A DNA stretch of 64,000 nucleotides from NCBI GenBank assembly GCA_001916035.1, contig MNRQ01000018.1:1-64000 (forward strand). Reading direction: 5' to 3'. This DNA is from Clostridium sp. 27_14 (lineage in GTDB: Bacteria; Bacillota; Clostridia; TANB77; CAG-508). Made by a program: the position numbers and the translations under genes. Under the pieces are notes generated by a model that ran no database searches, was not told the DNA's origin, and saw nothing but the letters and a program-made list of their open reading frames with translations. Shown in pieces: positions 26,636 to 36,139 of this stretch (its first letter is position 1; each line of letters starts with the position of its first letter).

Positions 26636-27487
26636 ATGGAAATAATAGTAGGAAAAACAGCTGGATTTTGCTATGGAGTAAACAGAGCAGTAGAAGGAAG
26701 CAAAAAAATATTAAAAGAAAGCAAAGAAGGCAATATATACTGTTTAGGAGAAATAGTACACAACAAAACAGTAGTAGATGAACTAAAAAAAGAAGGAATA
26801 AAATTTATTAACAAAATAGAAGAAGCAAAAGGAACAACAATAATCAGAGCACATGGTGTACCAAAAGAAATATATAAAGAAGCAGAAAACAAAAAAATAG
26901 AATTAAAAGACTATACATGTCCAAATGTACTAAAAATACATGAAATTGCAAAAAAATACGCAGAAGAAGGATACTTCATTCTATTATGTGGAAACAAAGA
27001 ACACCCAGAAAACATAGGAACAATAAGTTATTGTGGCAAAAATTTTTATGTAATAAATAACGAAAAAGAAGTATACAAAGCAATAGACAAAATAGAAAAA
27101 TCAAAAATAAAAAAAGTATTACTAATATCACAAACAACATTTAGTGTAGAAAAATACTTTATAATAAGAGAAATATTAGGAAATGAATTAAACAGAGATA
27201 TAGAATTTATTTCAAACAACACAATTTGTAAAGCAACAGAACTAAGACAAGAAGAAACAAGAAAAATAGCATCAAAAGTAGACTATATGATAATAATAGG
27301 AGGAAAAAACAGCTCTAATACTCAAAAATTATATGAAGTAGCCAAACAAGAATGTACAAACACAATATGTATAGAAAACGCAGAAGAATTAAACACAGCA
27401 AAGATAAAAGAATTTAACAAAATAGGAATTATGGCAGGAGCATCAACACCAAAAGAAAGCATAGACAATGTAATAGAAAAAATATAA
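26636..27487 (+). CDS. ispH: 4-hydroxy-3-methylbut-2-enyl diphosphate reductase
   Basis: IspH (LytB) is the last enzyme of the MEP isoprenoid pathway, an iron-sulfur reductase giving IPP and DMAPP. The three cluster cysteines are Cys12 (GFCYGV), Cys95 (YTCPNV) and Cys198 (NTICKAT); substrate-binding His42, His73 and His123 are in place (EIVHNKTV, RAHGV, NKEHPE). 283 residues is the normal size of the single-domain form; there is no fused S1 domain. RBS GGAAGA. It ends in a terminator shared with the convergent pflA. Confidence 0.95.
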   Translation: MEIIVGKTAGFCYGVNRAVEGSKKILKESKEGNIYCLGEIVHNKTVVDELKKEGIKFINKIEEAKGTTIIRAHGVPKEIYKEAENKKIELKDYTCPNVLKIHEIAKKYAEEGYFILLCGNKEHPENIGTISYCGKNFYVINNEKEVYKAIDKIEKSKIKKVLLISQTTFSVEKYFIIREILGNELNRDIEFISNNTICKATELRQEETRKIASKVDYMIIIGGKNSSNTQKLYEVAKQECTNTICIENAEELNTAKIKEFNKIGIMAGASTPKESIDNVIEKI

Positions 27488-27493
27488 AAAAAG

Positions 27494-27533
27494 CACTAGA
27501 AACTAATAAGTATAAATAGTTTTCTAGTGTTTT
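27494..27533. terminator. Terminator between ispH and pflA
   Basis: CACTAGAAA plus CTA (27494-27506) pairs with TAG plus TTTTCTAGTG (27516-27529), flanked by A-run and T-run; it can serve both convergent genes. Confidence 0.7.
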
Positions 27534-27560
27534 AAAATTTTAAAACTAAATTTTAATATA

Positions 27561-28289
27561 TTAAATTCCTAATATTTTTTTAGCCCTATCAACATCATCA
27601 GAATTAGCCACTCTAACATTTTCTAAAGGATACTTAAAACCAAGCTCTTTCCATTTAAACTTACCCATATCATGATAAGGTAATAATTCAATTTTTTGAA
27701 CATTAGATAAAGAAGATAAAAACTCTTTCAATTTAAGCAAATCATTTTCATCATCAGTATATCCAGGAACAAGAACCTGTCTAATCCAAACTGGAATATT
27801 ATTATCACTCAAATATCTAGCAAAATTTAACTCCAAAGAATTTCCAACGCCAACGAGTTCCTTACACTTATTATTATCAATATGTTTAATATCCAATAAA
27901 ACCAAATCTGTCAAAGTAAGTAATTCTCTAATATCTTTAGTAATAGCCACCATTCCAGAAGTATCAATACAAGTATGGAAACCAGCAGCCTTTAACTTTG
28001 TAAACAATTCAATCAAAAAATGAACTTGTAACAAAGGCTCACCACCTGTAACTGTAACACCACCAGAAGGGAAAATATAATTTTTATACTTTAAAATTTT
28101 CTCATAAATATCATCTAAAGACTTATAGCTACCACCATTCATATCCCAAGTATCCCTATTGTGGCAATATTTACATTGCAAATGACATCCTTGCAAAAAC
28201 AACACAAAGCGAATACCAGGGCCATCTACAGTACCAAAAGATTCTATAGAATGAACTTTAGCATAATATTTTAAATTTTCATTTTCCAT
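27561..28289 (-). CDS. pflA: Pyruvate formate-lyase activating enzyme
   Basis: Radical SAM enzyme that installs the glycyl radical on PflB. The cluster motif CxxxCxxC is CHLQCKYC (Cys35, Cys39, Cys42); GPGIR and GGVTVTGGEPLLQ are the other hallmarks. 242 residues from the ATG at 28289; an ATG four codons earlier sits directly on the GAAAGGA ribosome binding site and is rejected for spacing. It lies 99 bases downstream of pflB on the same strand, the usual pfl pairing, implying mixed-acid type anaerobic pyruvate metabolism. Confidence 0.95.
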   Translation of the reverse strand: MENENLKYYAKVHSIESFGTVDGPGIRFVLFLQGCHLQCKYCHNRDTWDMNGGSYKSLDDIYEKILKYKNYIFPSGGVTVTGGEPLLQVHFLIELFTKLKAAGFHTCIDTSGMVAITKDIRELLTLTDLVLLDIKHIDNNKCKELVGVGNSLELNFARYLSDNNIPVWIRQVLVPGYTDDENDLLKLKEFLSSLSNVQKIELLPYHDMGKFKWKELGFKYPLENVRVANSDDVDRAKKILGI

Positions 28290-28388
28290 ATAAAGATTCA
28301 TTCCTTTCTCAATTCATCAAAGGAACACAAATCAATAAAAGTCCCTAATTCTTAAAAACTAATAACTTTTTAATACCATAAAAGATAA

Positions 28389-30626
28389 TTAAATTTTTTC
28401 ATGAATAGTCCTGTTAACAACATCTAATTGTTGTTCTCTAGTAAGTTTAGTAAAGTTAACAGCATATCCAGAAACACGTATAGTCAATTGAGGATACTTT
28501 TCAGGATGATCCATAGCATCTAGTAACAACTGTCTATCAAAAACATTAACATTTATATGATGACCAGTTTGTTTAAAATATCCATCAAGCATTGTAACTA
28601 GATTATCAACACGTTGCTCATCAGTTTTTCCTAAAGTACCAGGAGTAATAGAAAATGTAAAGGAAATTCCATCTTCAGCCTCTTCAAAAGGTAATTTAGC
28701 AATAGAATTCATAACAGCCAAAGCACCATTTTTATCTCTACCATGCAAAGGATTTGCTCCAGGACCAAAAGGTGCACCAGCACGTCTACCATCAGGAGTA
28801 TTACCAGTAGCCTTTCCATATACAACATTAGAAGTTATAGTCAAAATAGATAAAGTATGTTTAGAATTTCTATATGTTTGATGTTTTTGTAATTTAACCA
28901 AAAATGCTTTAACAATATCAACAGCAATTTGATCAACTCTATCATCATCATTTCCAAACTTAGGAAAATCACCTTCAACTTCATAATCAACAGCCAAATT
29001 ATTTTCATCACGAATAACTTTTACTTTAGCATATTTTATAGCAGACAAAGAATCAGCTACAACAGATAAACCAGCAATACCACAAGCCATTGTTCTTATA
29101 ATATCTTTATCATGTAAAGCCATTTCAATTGCCTCATAAGAATATTTATCATGCATAAAATGAATAGCATTTAAAGCCTTAATATAAATTTTAGCAACAT
29201 AATCCATCATTTGATCAAATTTTTCCATAACTTCATCATAATCTAAATAATCAGAAGTAATAGGTGCATATTTTGGAGTAACTTGTTTTCCAGTTTTCTC
29301 ATCTTTCCCACCATTTATAGCATATAATAAAGTTTTAGCTAAGTTAGCCCTAGCACCAAAGAATTGCATTTGTTTTCCAATTTTCATAGGAGAAACACAA
29401 CAAGCAATACCATAATCATCACCCAAAGTAATTCTCATTAAATCATCATTTTCATATTGCAAAGAAGAAGTTTTAATAGATAAATTTGCAACATAACGCT
29501 TAAAAGCATCAGGTAATCTAGTTGACCATAATACAGTCATATTTGGTTCAGGGGCAGGACCTAAATTCTCTAAAGAATGTAACAATCTATAAGAGTTTTT
29601 AGTAACTAAAGTTCTACCATCAATACCCATACCACCAATACTTTCAGTTACCCAAACAGGATCACCACTAAATAATTCATTATATTCAGGAGTTCTCAAA
29701 AATCTAACAAGTCTCAATTTCATTATAAAATGATCCATAATTTCTTGAGCCTCTTTTTCTGTAATAATACCACTTTGCAAATCTCTCTCAAAATAAATAT
29801 CCAAAAATGTAGAAGTTCTACCTAAACTCATAGCGGCACCATTCTGATCTTTTATAGCAGCCAAATAAGCAAAATATAACCACTGAACAGCCTCTTTTGC
29901 AGTTGAAGCAGGTTCAGAAATATCAAAATCATACTTACCAGCCATAACTTTTAATTCATTTAAAGCCTTTATTTGTTCTTTAATTTCTTCTCTTTCACGA
30001 ATAATATCTTCTGTTAATTCATCTACATCTAAAATATCTAATTCTTGAGTTTTTTCTTGAATTAAATAATCAACACCATAAAGAGCAACTCTTCTGTAAT
30101 CTCCAATAATTCTACCACGTCCATATCCATCAGGTAAACCAGTTATTAAATGACTAGAACGAGCAGCTCTAATATCAGGAGTATAAACATCAAAAACACC
30201 ATCATTATGTGTTTTTCTATAATGATGAAAAATATTCTCCACTTCATCATCAACTTTTCTGCCATAAGCCTCACAAGACTTTTCAACTATTCTAATTCCA
30301 CCAAAAGGCATAATAGCCCTTTTTAAAGGTTTATCAGTTTGTAAACCAACAATTTCCTCTAAATCCTTATCAATATATCCAGCATCATGAGCAGAAACAG
30401 TTGAAATAGTTTTTGTATCTATATCTAAAACTCCGCCTTCACTTTCATGTTCTTTTTTATATAACTCTAGTACTTCATTCCATAATTTATCTGTTTTTTC
30501 AGTAGTTTTCTCTAAGAAGTTGGAATCTCCATCATAAGGTGTATAATTATTTTGAATAAAATCTCTAACATTTATTTCCTGTTTCCAATCTCCACCTTTA
30601 AAACCATTCCATTGTTTAAAATTCAT
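28389..30626 (-). CDS. pflB: Formate acetyltransferase (pyruvate formate-lyase)
   Basis: Glycyl radical enzyme that cleaves pyruvate with CoA to acetyl-CoA and formate, cytoplasmic and strictly anaerobic. The catalytic cysteine pair is Cys409-Cys410 (GIACCVSP) and the radical glycine is Gly720 in RVSGYAVNF. 745 residues, normal length; GRGRIIGDYRR and NTPDGRRAGAPFGPGANP are conserved blocks. RBS GAAGGA. It is followed by pflA and preceded on the same strand by an XRE regulator, which may or may not control it. I could not assign a convincing promoter. Confidence 0.97.
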   Translation of the reverse strand: MNFKQWNGFKGGDWKQEINVRDFIQNNYTPYDGDSNFLEKTTEKTDKLWNEVLELYKKEHESEGGVLDIDTKTISTVSAHDAGYIDKDLEEIVGLQTDKPLKRAIMPFGGIRIVEKSCEAYGRKVDDEVENIFHHYRKTHNDGVFDVYTPDIRAARSSHLITGLPDGYGRGRIIGDYRRVALYGVDYLIQEKTQELDILDVDELTEDIIREREEIKEQIKALNELKVMAGKYDFDISEPASTAKEAVQWLYFAYLAAIKDQNGAAMSLGRTSTFLDIYFERDLQSGIITEKEAQEIMDHFIMKLRLVRFLRTPEYNELFSGDPVWVTESIGGMGIDGRTLVTKNSYRLLHSLENLGPAPEPNMTVLWSTRLPDAFKRYVANLSIKTSSLQYENDDLMRITLGDDYGIACCVSPMKIGKQMQFFGARANLAKTLLYAINGGKDEKTGKQVTPKYAPITSDYLDYDEVMEKFDQMMDYVAKIYIKALNAIHFMHDKYSYEAIEMALHDKDIIRTMACGIAGLSVVADSLSAIKYAKVKVIRDENNLAVDYEVEGDFPKFGNDDDRVDQIAVDIVKAFLVKLQKHQTYRNSKHTLSILTITSNVVYGKATGNTPDGRRAGAPFGPGANPLHGRDKNGALAVMNSIAKLPFEEAEDGISFTFSITPGTLGKTDEQRVDNLVTMLDGYFKQTGHHINVNVFDRQLLLDAMDHPEKYPQLTIRVSGYAVNFTKLTREQQLDVVNRTIHEKI

Positions 30627-30745
30627 AATTCATCACAATCCTTCCACATATTTTTCCACTATAGTATTTCCAAGTATCCAAAAATGATACATATTAAGTA
30701 TAATATTACATACATTACTTATAATAAAAATAAATAAAATATATT

Positions 30746-31075
30746 TTAATCTTCAGTTTCAGCAATAGCTTTTGCTACATTATAAATTAATTTTTGCTTT
30801 TTTGGAGAAACTTTTTTCAAAAGCTCTGCAAATTCATGTTCCAAATAATTTTTAGAATTATTTGCAGCACCATTTAAAATATAGCCTTCTGAAACATCTA
30901 GTAAACCACATATTTGATTTAATCTTTTCAAATTTATATGTGAATTTCCCCTTTCAACTCTACTTAAGAATGCAACAGATATATCTATTTGGTCTGCTAA
31001 TTCTTCTTGAGTTAAATTTTTAGAAAGCCTAGCCTCTTTGATTCTTGAACCTATAACAGAGTAATCAATCGCCAT
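30746..31075 (-). CDS. XRE-family transcriptional regulator, 109 aa
   Basis: Helix-turn-helix DNA-binding protein: HTH of the Cro/C1 type at residues about 8-63 (LTQEELADQIDISVAFLSRVERG), then a short C-terminal helix region (LEHEFAELLKKVSPKKQKLIYNVAKAI) probably for dimerisation. It is clearly paralogous to the regulator at 48273 (same VAFxSRxExGxSHxNL core and KxxPKxQKxIY tail). RBS AAAGGG. It is divergent from the M23 peptidase gene and upstream of pflB; the perfect palindrome AACTTATAAGTT (31177-31188) in the divergent spacer is a possible operator. Target unknown. Confidence 0.85.
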   Translation of the reverse strand: MAIDYSVIGSRIKEARLSKNLTQEELADQIDISVAFLSRVERGNSHINLKRLNQICGLLDVSEGYILNGAANNSKNYLEHEFAELLKKVSPKKQKLIYNVAKAIAETED

Positions 31076-31466
31076 TTATTATCACTTCCCTTTCCTAGGT
31101 AAAATAAATTGAAAAACAAATAGTACGAATTTTCAACAAATAATACCTTTTTATTCTGACTAATAATATATCATTTAACTTATAAGTTTGGAAGTAACCT
31201 TAAATGAAATATGAAACTAATAAGTTAACAATACTTCATGAAGTATAAGAAACAAGAAAAAAGTAAAAAAACAACACAAGAAAATACAAGAAAAAGAAAG
31301 AAAAAACGAGAAAAATAAAGAAAAATAGGTAAAAAAGAAAAAATAAAAGTCCAAAAACAAGAAAAAAAGTAAAAAAAAACTATAAAATATGTATACATAA
31401 TTTGATTTTGTAAACAATATATAGTATAATAAACAAGTCACGCTATTAAAAAACACATAAAGGAGA
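31076..31466. other. Divergent spacer with purine-rich tract
   Basis: 391 bases between the XRE regulator and the M23 gene. It holds the palindrome AACTTATAAGTT (31177-31188), a long A/G-rich, T-poor tract (about 31240-31380) with many AAGAAA and AAAAGT repeats, and the promoter at 31402-31430. No ORF with an RBS is visible; the purine tract could be decayed coding sequence. Confidence 0.5.
31402..31430 (+). promoter_or_regulatory. Promoter of M23 peptidase gene
   Basis: TTGATT (31402-31407), 17 bases, TATAAT (31425-31430). Confidence 0.75.
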
Positions 31467-32459
31467 GTGGATTTTATTTTAGTAAGTAGAAGATTAAAAT
31501 TCTACACAAAAGAAATAATAAAAGTTTTAAATATAGCAATAATAGGCATGGCAATTATATTAGCGTTGATACTTATCAAATATAAGCCAGCTTATGAAGT
31601 AAAAATAGCAGAAAAAGAAATTGGATTTATAGCAAACAAAACAAATTTTGAAAACATGATAGAAAACTATATAAAAAATTATAATTCAAAAAATGTAGAA
31701 AGTGTTAGTATAACAAATAATCCAGAATACAAATTAAAACTAATTGATAAAAAACAGGAGACAAGTGAAAATGAAATTTTAATAGCAATGCAAAAAGACA
31801 TGATAATAAAATATCATTATTATGAAATTTACATCAACAACCAAAAAGTGGAAAGTGTGGATACATTAGAAGAAGCACAAACAATTACAAACAAAATAGA
31901 AGAAGTAGATAACAACATAAAATATGAAATAAAAGAAATAAACACACAAAATGTAGACGAAATAAACACAAGTGAATTTGAAGTTGCAAAAAATAATGTA
32001 TTAAAGGAAGCCAACATAATAGAAGAAGAAAAACAAAAAGAAGAAGAACAAGAAAAATTACCAAACATAAACGGAATAAAATTAGCAGTATTACCAGTCC
32101 AAGGAAATATAACATCAAGATATGGAGTTAGTAGTAGAATAAGAGTATCAACACATACAGGATTAGACATAGCAGCAGTAACAGGAACAGCAATAAAAGC
32201 AGTAGCAGCAGGAACAGTTACAAATGCAGCATATACAGGCTCTTATGGAAATTTAGTAAAAATTGATCATGGTAATGGAGTAGAAACATGGTATGGACAT
32301 ACAAGTAAAATGTATGTAAAAGTCGGACAAAATATTCAAGCAGGAGACACAATAGCAGCTGTAGGTACTACAGGAAACTCAACAGGACCACATTTACATT
32401 TTGAAATAAGAATAAATGGACAACACATAAACCCACAAAACTATATATACAACAATTAG
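31467..32459 (+). CDS. M23 (LytM) family peptidoglycan peptidase, membrane anchored
   Basis: Zinc endopeptidase-like protein acting on cell wall cross-links. One transmembrane helix (about residues 20-40), an extracytoplasmic stalk with Glu-rich coiled coil to about 195, then a LytM domain: HTGLD (His230, Asp234), WYGHTSK, and HLHFE (His309, His311), so zinc ligands are complete. About 330 residues. The start is uncertain: the GTG at 31467 is only one base from the AAAGGAG ribosome binding site (31459-31465), whereas ATT at 31476 is at normal spacing. It could serve in growth, separation or the SpoIIQ-like sporulation role; the sequence does not decide. Confidence 0.85.
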   Translation: MDFILVSRRLKFYTKEIIKVLNIAIIGMAIILALILIKYKPAYEVKIAEKEIGFIANKTNFENMIENYIKNYNSKNVESVSITNNPEYKLKLIDKKQETSENEILIAMQKDMIIKYHYYEIYINNQKVESVDTLEEAQTITNKIEEVDNNIKYEIKEINTQNVDEINTSEFEVAKNNVLKEANIIEEEKQKEEEQEKLPNINGIKLAVLPVQGNITSRYGVSSRIRVSTHTGLDIAAVTGTAIKAVAAGTVTNAAYTGSYGNLVKIDHGNGVETWYGHTSKMYVKVGQNIQAGDTIAAVGTTGNSTGPHLHFEIRINGQHINPQNYIYNN

Positions 32460-32474
32460 AAGAAAGAATAATTA

Positions 32475-32543
32475 TTGAAAGAATTAAAAACTTTCATTAC
32501 TATATATGACTTTAATTGAAACTAGAAAGGAATGAAATTTTAA
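32475..32543 (+). promoter_or_regulatory. Leader matching the cwlD leader
   Basis: TTGAAAGAATTAAAAAC...CATTACTATAT...GAAAGGAATGAAATTTTA before the ATG at 32543 is nearly identical to 16877-16946 before cwlD. See the cwlD leader entry. Confidence 0.45.
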
Positions 32544-33379
32544 TGAGCATTTTTCAACATATAAGAGAAACAAGAGAAAGTAAAAAAAGAGAAAAAGAAT
32601 TTAAAAAAGAAATAGAAAGAATCAAAAAATTAGATGACGAAAAAATAAAAGAAAAACTACCAGAAGTATCATCAGAAGACTCTGCATTTATACCAGAATT
32701 AGTAAAAGCAATGACAGACGAACAAGAAAAAATTCAAGCAATATCAGACGAAAAAGTTTTAAAAGACCTATCACCAAAAGAAACAAGCCAAGTGTTTGAT
32801 GTTATCGACACAGAAGCATTAGAAAAAGACTTCTCAACAGATGCAGTACCAAGAAAAACATTTATAAAACTAATAATGAAACTAGCATTAGCAAGAGATG
32901 TAAACAACTTTATGCCAGCGCTATTAGAAGAACCACATCCATACAAAGTATTATATGATGTAGTAGAAATGGCAGAAAATATGTACACAAATCCAAACTA
33001 CAAGGAAAATGGAGGAATAGTACACCCAGTATTTTTAGAAATTCTACAAAATGTAAAAAAAGACGAAAAATTTAAAAATGACTCAAGAGGAATGGCAAAA
33101 TGTATAGCAATATTTATGGCATATAAGCAAGCAAGATATGGAGCAATGTTATATTTAGCAGACTTCCAAAAACTACTAGAAGATGACAATCTAAAACTAC
33201 AACTACCAAAATGCATATTATTTGAATATGACAAAATAGTTGAAGGAAAAAAAGTATACAAACCAAAAATATATAACGAAGAAGAATGTAGAAAAAATAT
33301 ACTAGAAAACATAGAAAAAGCAAAAGAAAGAGACAAAGAAATAGAATTAAGAGGACCAAAAACAGAAGAAGCAAGATAA
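32543..33379 (+). CDS. Hypothetical protein, 278 aa, helical
   Basis: Not recognised. A Lys/Glu-rich N-terminal helix (RESKKREKEFKKEIERIKKLDD) is followed by a predominantly helical domain including FIPELVKAMTDEQ and NFMPALLEEPHPYKVLYDVVEMAENMY, and a charged C-terminus. No signal peptide or transmembrane helix. The ATG at 32543 is at normal distance from GAAAGGA; the in-frame TTG at 32516 is upstream of that RBS and is rejected. The leader is shared with cwlD, so the two may be co-regulated. Confidence 0.55.
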   Translation: MSIFQHIRETRESKKREKEFKKEIERIKKLDDEKIKEKLPEVSSEDSAFIPELVKAMTDEQEKIQAISDEKVLKDLSPKETSQVFDVIDTEALEKDFSTDAVPRKTFIKLIMKLALARDVNNFMPALLEEPHPYKVLYDVVEMAENMYTNPNYKENGGIVHPVFLEILQNVKKDEKFKNDSRGMAKCIAIFMAYKQARYGAMLYLADFQKLLEDDNLKLQLPKCILFEYDKIVEGKKVYKPKIYNEEECRKNILENIEKAKERDKEIELRGPKTEEAR

Positions 33380-33474
33380 AAAATTCACAAAAAATACACA
33401 TGGTAGGTTATATTTGATAACATACTTCATATAATATAGTCGTATGTTAAATTTATACAAGGAGTTGTATGTGT

Positions 33475-34122
33475 ATGAAAAAAGAAAAAAATGAATTAAT
33501 AACAATGGCAACATTATTAAAAAAAGACGAAAAAATAGAAAGGAACACAAAAACATTTGAAAAAATAATGTTTTTATACTCAATAGCTAGCAAAGAGCTA
33601 GAAACAAAATTAGAAATTATAAAAGAAGAATTTAAGTTATTTTATGACTATGAGCTAATAGACCATATGCAAACAAGAATAAAAAAGCCAGACAGTATAG
33701 CAAACAAAATGAAAACAAGAGGATTACCTCTTACATATCAAGACATGATAGAAAACATAAATGATATAGCAGGAATACGAGTAATATGCCCATTAAAAAA
33801 AGATGTCTTTACAGTTAGAGACTTAGTCAGAAAAATACCAGGTGTAAAAGTTATAAAAGAAAAAGACTATATACACAATCCCAAAAAAAGTGGATATTCA
33901 AGTTATCACATGATTTTAGAAGTACCAATATCACTATCACATAATTTTATGTATGTAAAAGTAGAAGTACAAATAAGAACAATGGCAATGGACTTTTGGG
34001 CTAGCCTAGAACATAAACTAAAATATAAACCACAAACAGAAATAACAAAATCATCATCAAAAGAACTAGTAACATGCGCAAAAATGGTAAACAAACTTGA
34101 TAATAAAATGATGAATTTATAA
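33475..34122 (+). CDS. Small alarmone synthetase (RelA/SpoT synthetase domain only)
   Basis: Predicted to make (p)ppGpp from GTP or GDP and ATP. 215 residues with only the synthetase fold, no hydrolase, TGS or ACT domain, as in RelQ/RelP-type proteins. Conserved blocks: RIKKPDSIANKMK (ATP site), DIAGIRVICP, KKSGYSSYHM and EVQIRTMAMDFWASLEHKL. An N-terminal helix of about 60 residues and a C-terminal helix are expected for tetramer formation. The ATG at 33475 gives better spacing from AAGGAG than the one at 33469. It precedes the dnaG-rpoD block after a long hairpin. Confidence 0.9.
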   Translation: MKKEKNELITMATLLKKDEKIERNTKTFEKIMFLYSIASKELETKLEIIKEEFKLFYDYELIDHMQTRIKKPDSIANKMKTRGLPLTYQDMIENINDIAGIRVICPLKKDVFTVRDLVRKIPGVKVIKEKDYIHNPKKSGYSSYHMILEVPISLSHNFMYVKVEVQIRTMAMDFWASLEHKLKYKPQTEITKSSSKELVTCAKMVNKLDNKMMNL

Positions 34123-34125
34123 GCA

Positions 34126-34169
34126 AAAGGTTCATAATATATTAGAAAAACAATATATTATGAACCTTT
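34126..34169 (+). terminator. Long hairpin after alarmone synthetase gene
   Basis: AAAGGTTCATAATATATT (34126-34143) pairs perfectly, 18 bases, with AATATATTATGAACCTTT (34152-34169). There is no true T-run, only the AT-rich arm end. Confidence 0.6.
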
Positions 34170-34178
34170 AAATCTCAC

Positions 34179-34250
34179 TTAGAACAAAAGCAAACATTAA
34201 TAAGATTGCACTTATTTAGAACCATTCATATTTGTTCATGCACGAAAATT
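34179..34250 (+). repeat. Intergenic repeat copy R1 (GAACAAA...TTTGTTCA)
   Basis: Member of a three-copy family (with 46083-46160 and 47213-47308). Shared features are AGAACAAAxG at the left, CATTAAT in the left arm, a TTTAGAACxATT centre and TTTGTTCATGCACGAAA at the right; GAACAAA and TTTGTTC are inverted ends. This copy is between the alarmone synthetase gene and dnaG. Confidence 0.6.
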
Positions 34251-34283
34251 TATAAAATAAATATTTAATATATATAAGAAGGA

Positions 34284-34312
34284 TTTATGTAAAATTTGTC
34301 GAATAATATAAT
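34284..34312 (+). promoter_or_regulatory. dnaG-rpoD promoter with internal Spo0A-box-like site
   Basis: TTTATG (34284-34289), 17 bases, TATAAT (34307-34312). The element TTTGTCGAA (34295-34303) lies between -35 and -10 and matches the Spo0A box core TGTCGAA, a position suited to repression. Confidence 0.55.
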
Positions 34313-34349
34313 TATGAATAAAAATACAAAATAAAAAGGGAGGGGGAAA

Positions 34350-36128
34350 ATGGCCAGATATAGTGAAGAAATAATAGACGAAATCAGACAATCAAATGAT
34401 ATTGTAGATGTTATATCACAATACATGAATTTAAAAAGAAGCGGAAGAAATTATTTTGGACTATGCCCATTTCATAATGAAAAATCGCCATCATTTTCTG
34501 TCTCACCAGATAAACAAATATTCCACTGCTTTGGATGTGGAGTAGGAGGAAATGTCATAACATTCATAATGAAAATAGAAGGATGTGGATTTGTAGAAGC
34601 AGTACAAATATTAGCAGAAAAAGCAAACATACAACTACCAACACTAGAAAACAATATAGACAGCAAAAGAGAAGAACTAAAAGCAAAAGTATATAAAGTA
34701 AACGAATTCACAGCAGACTTTTACCACAAAAACTTATACACACCAAACGCAAAACTAGGACAAGAATACGTAAAAAAAAGAATGCTAACAAATGATACAC
34801 TAAAAAATTACCAAATAGGATTTTCAGGAAAATTCAATGAATTATATAACGCACTAAAAAAACAAGGCTTTGAAGATGCAGAAATATTAGAATCAGGTCT
34901 AGTAAACAGAAACGACAATGGACAATACATAGACAGATACAGAAACAGACTAATGTTTCCAATATGTGATGTAAGAGGAAGAGTAATAGCATTTGGAGGC
35001 AGAGTATTAGACGACAGCAAACCAAAATACATAAACTCACCAGAAAATGTAGTATACAGCAAAGGAAGAAACCTATTTGGACTAAATGTAGCAAAAAAAT
35101 ATGAAACAAAACAGCTTCTAATAGTAGAAGGATACATGGATGTAATATCATTACACCAAAGAGGAGTAAAAAATGTAGTAGGAGCACTAGGAACAGCACT
35201 AACACAACAACAAGGATTTTTACTCAGAAAAAATGCAGAAAAAGTAATATTAAGCTTTGACTCTGACGAAGCAGGACAAACAGCAAAAGTCAGAGCAATA
35301 GAAGTCTTACAAAACATGGGGCTAGACTTAAGAGTACTACAAATGGAAGGAGCAAAAGATCCAGACGAATACATAATAAAATACGGAAATGCAAGATTTC
35401 AAAATGTCATAGACAAAGCAATTTCAGTATTAGAATTTAAAATAAAATTATTAAAAAACAAGTTAAACTTAGAAAATGTAAATGACAAAATCAAATTTTT
35501 AAATGAAATTGCAAAACTACTTTCAAATATAGACAACACAATGGAAAGAGAAGTATATATAGAAAAAATAGCAGATACATATCAAATCTCAAAAGAAGCA
35601 ATATATGGGGAAGTAAACAAAATAACATACAAAAATCAAGGAGAAAAAATTTTAGAAAAAAGCAAACCAGTTGTAATACATAAAAAACAAGAAACATCAC
35701 AAATTTCACAAGCACTAAGAAAAAGAGAAAACATGATTTTATCAATATTACTAACAGGAAATCTAGATTTATACCAAGTAATAAAAATAAATGTAAAATG
35801 TGATGAATTTAAAGACGAACTAAACAAAAAAATTGCACAAAAACTGTATGAAGAATTTGAAAAAGGAAATAGTAATATTAACGCAATATTAGACAAATTA
35901 GATGAAAAAGAACAAGGACATATCACAGAAATAATAGCAGACGATTATGAAATAGAAGATATGGAAAAAGCAATAGATGACATTATACAATCATATCAAA
36001 GAGAAAAACTAGTAGACAGAAAAATGCAAATATTAACATTGCTAGAAGAACAAAGCGAAAATGTTGAAAAAAAAGAATTAGAAAAAGAGCTAATTGAAAT
36101 AGTAAACCAATTAGCCAGAATGAAATAG
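34350..36128 (+). CDS. dnaG: DNA primase
   Basis: DnaG makes RNA primers at the replication fork with the replicative helicase. 592 residues: CHC2 zinc finger (Cys39, His42, Cys60, Cys63), then the TOPRIM domain with catalytic Glu260 in LLIVEGYMD and the SFDSDEAG motif, then a C-terminal helicase-binding region of about 150 residues. Start ATG after AGGGAGGGGG. It is 11 bases upstream of rpoD, the classic macromolecular-synthesis operon of Firmicutes, with a Spo0A-box-like site in its promoter. Confidence 0.96.
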   Translation: MARYSEEIIDEIRQSNDIVDVISQYMNLKRSGRNYFGLCPFHNEKSPSFSVSPDKQIFHCFGCGVGGNVITFIMKIEGCGFVEAVQILAEKANIQLPTLENNIDSKREELKAKVYKVNEFTADFYHKNLYTPNAKLGQEYVKKRMLTNDTLKNYQIGFSGKFNELYNALKKQGFEDAEILESGLVNRNDNGQYIDRYRNRLMFPICDVRGRVIAFGGRVLDDSKPKYINSPENVVYSKGRNLFGLNVAKKYETKQLLIVEGYMDVISLHQRGVKNVVGALGTALTQQQGFLLRKNAEKVILSFDSDEAGQTAKVRAIEVLQNMGLDLRVLQMEGAKDPDEYIIKYGNARFQNVIDKAISVLEFKIKLLKNKLNLENVNDKIKFLNEIAKLLSNIDNTMEREVYIEKIADTYQISKEAIYGEVNKITYKNQGEKILEKSKPVVIHKKQETSQISQALRKRENMILSILLTGNLDLYQVIKINVKCDEFKDELNKKIAQKLYEEFEKGNSNINAILDKLDEKEQGHITEIIADDYEIEDMEKAIDDIIQSYQREKLVDRKMQILTLLEEQSENVEKKELEKELIEIVNQLARMK

Positions 36129-36139
36129 GAGTGAATAAA

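Noticed and set aside
31240..31400. Purine-rich tract as a repeat array or CRISPR
   Set aside because: No regular period or spacer structure; simple A/G-rich sequence.
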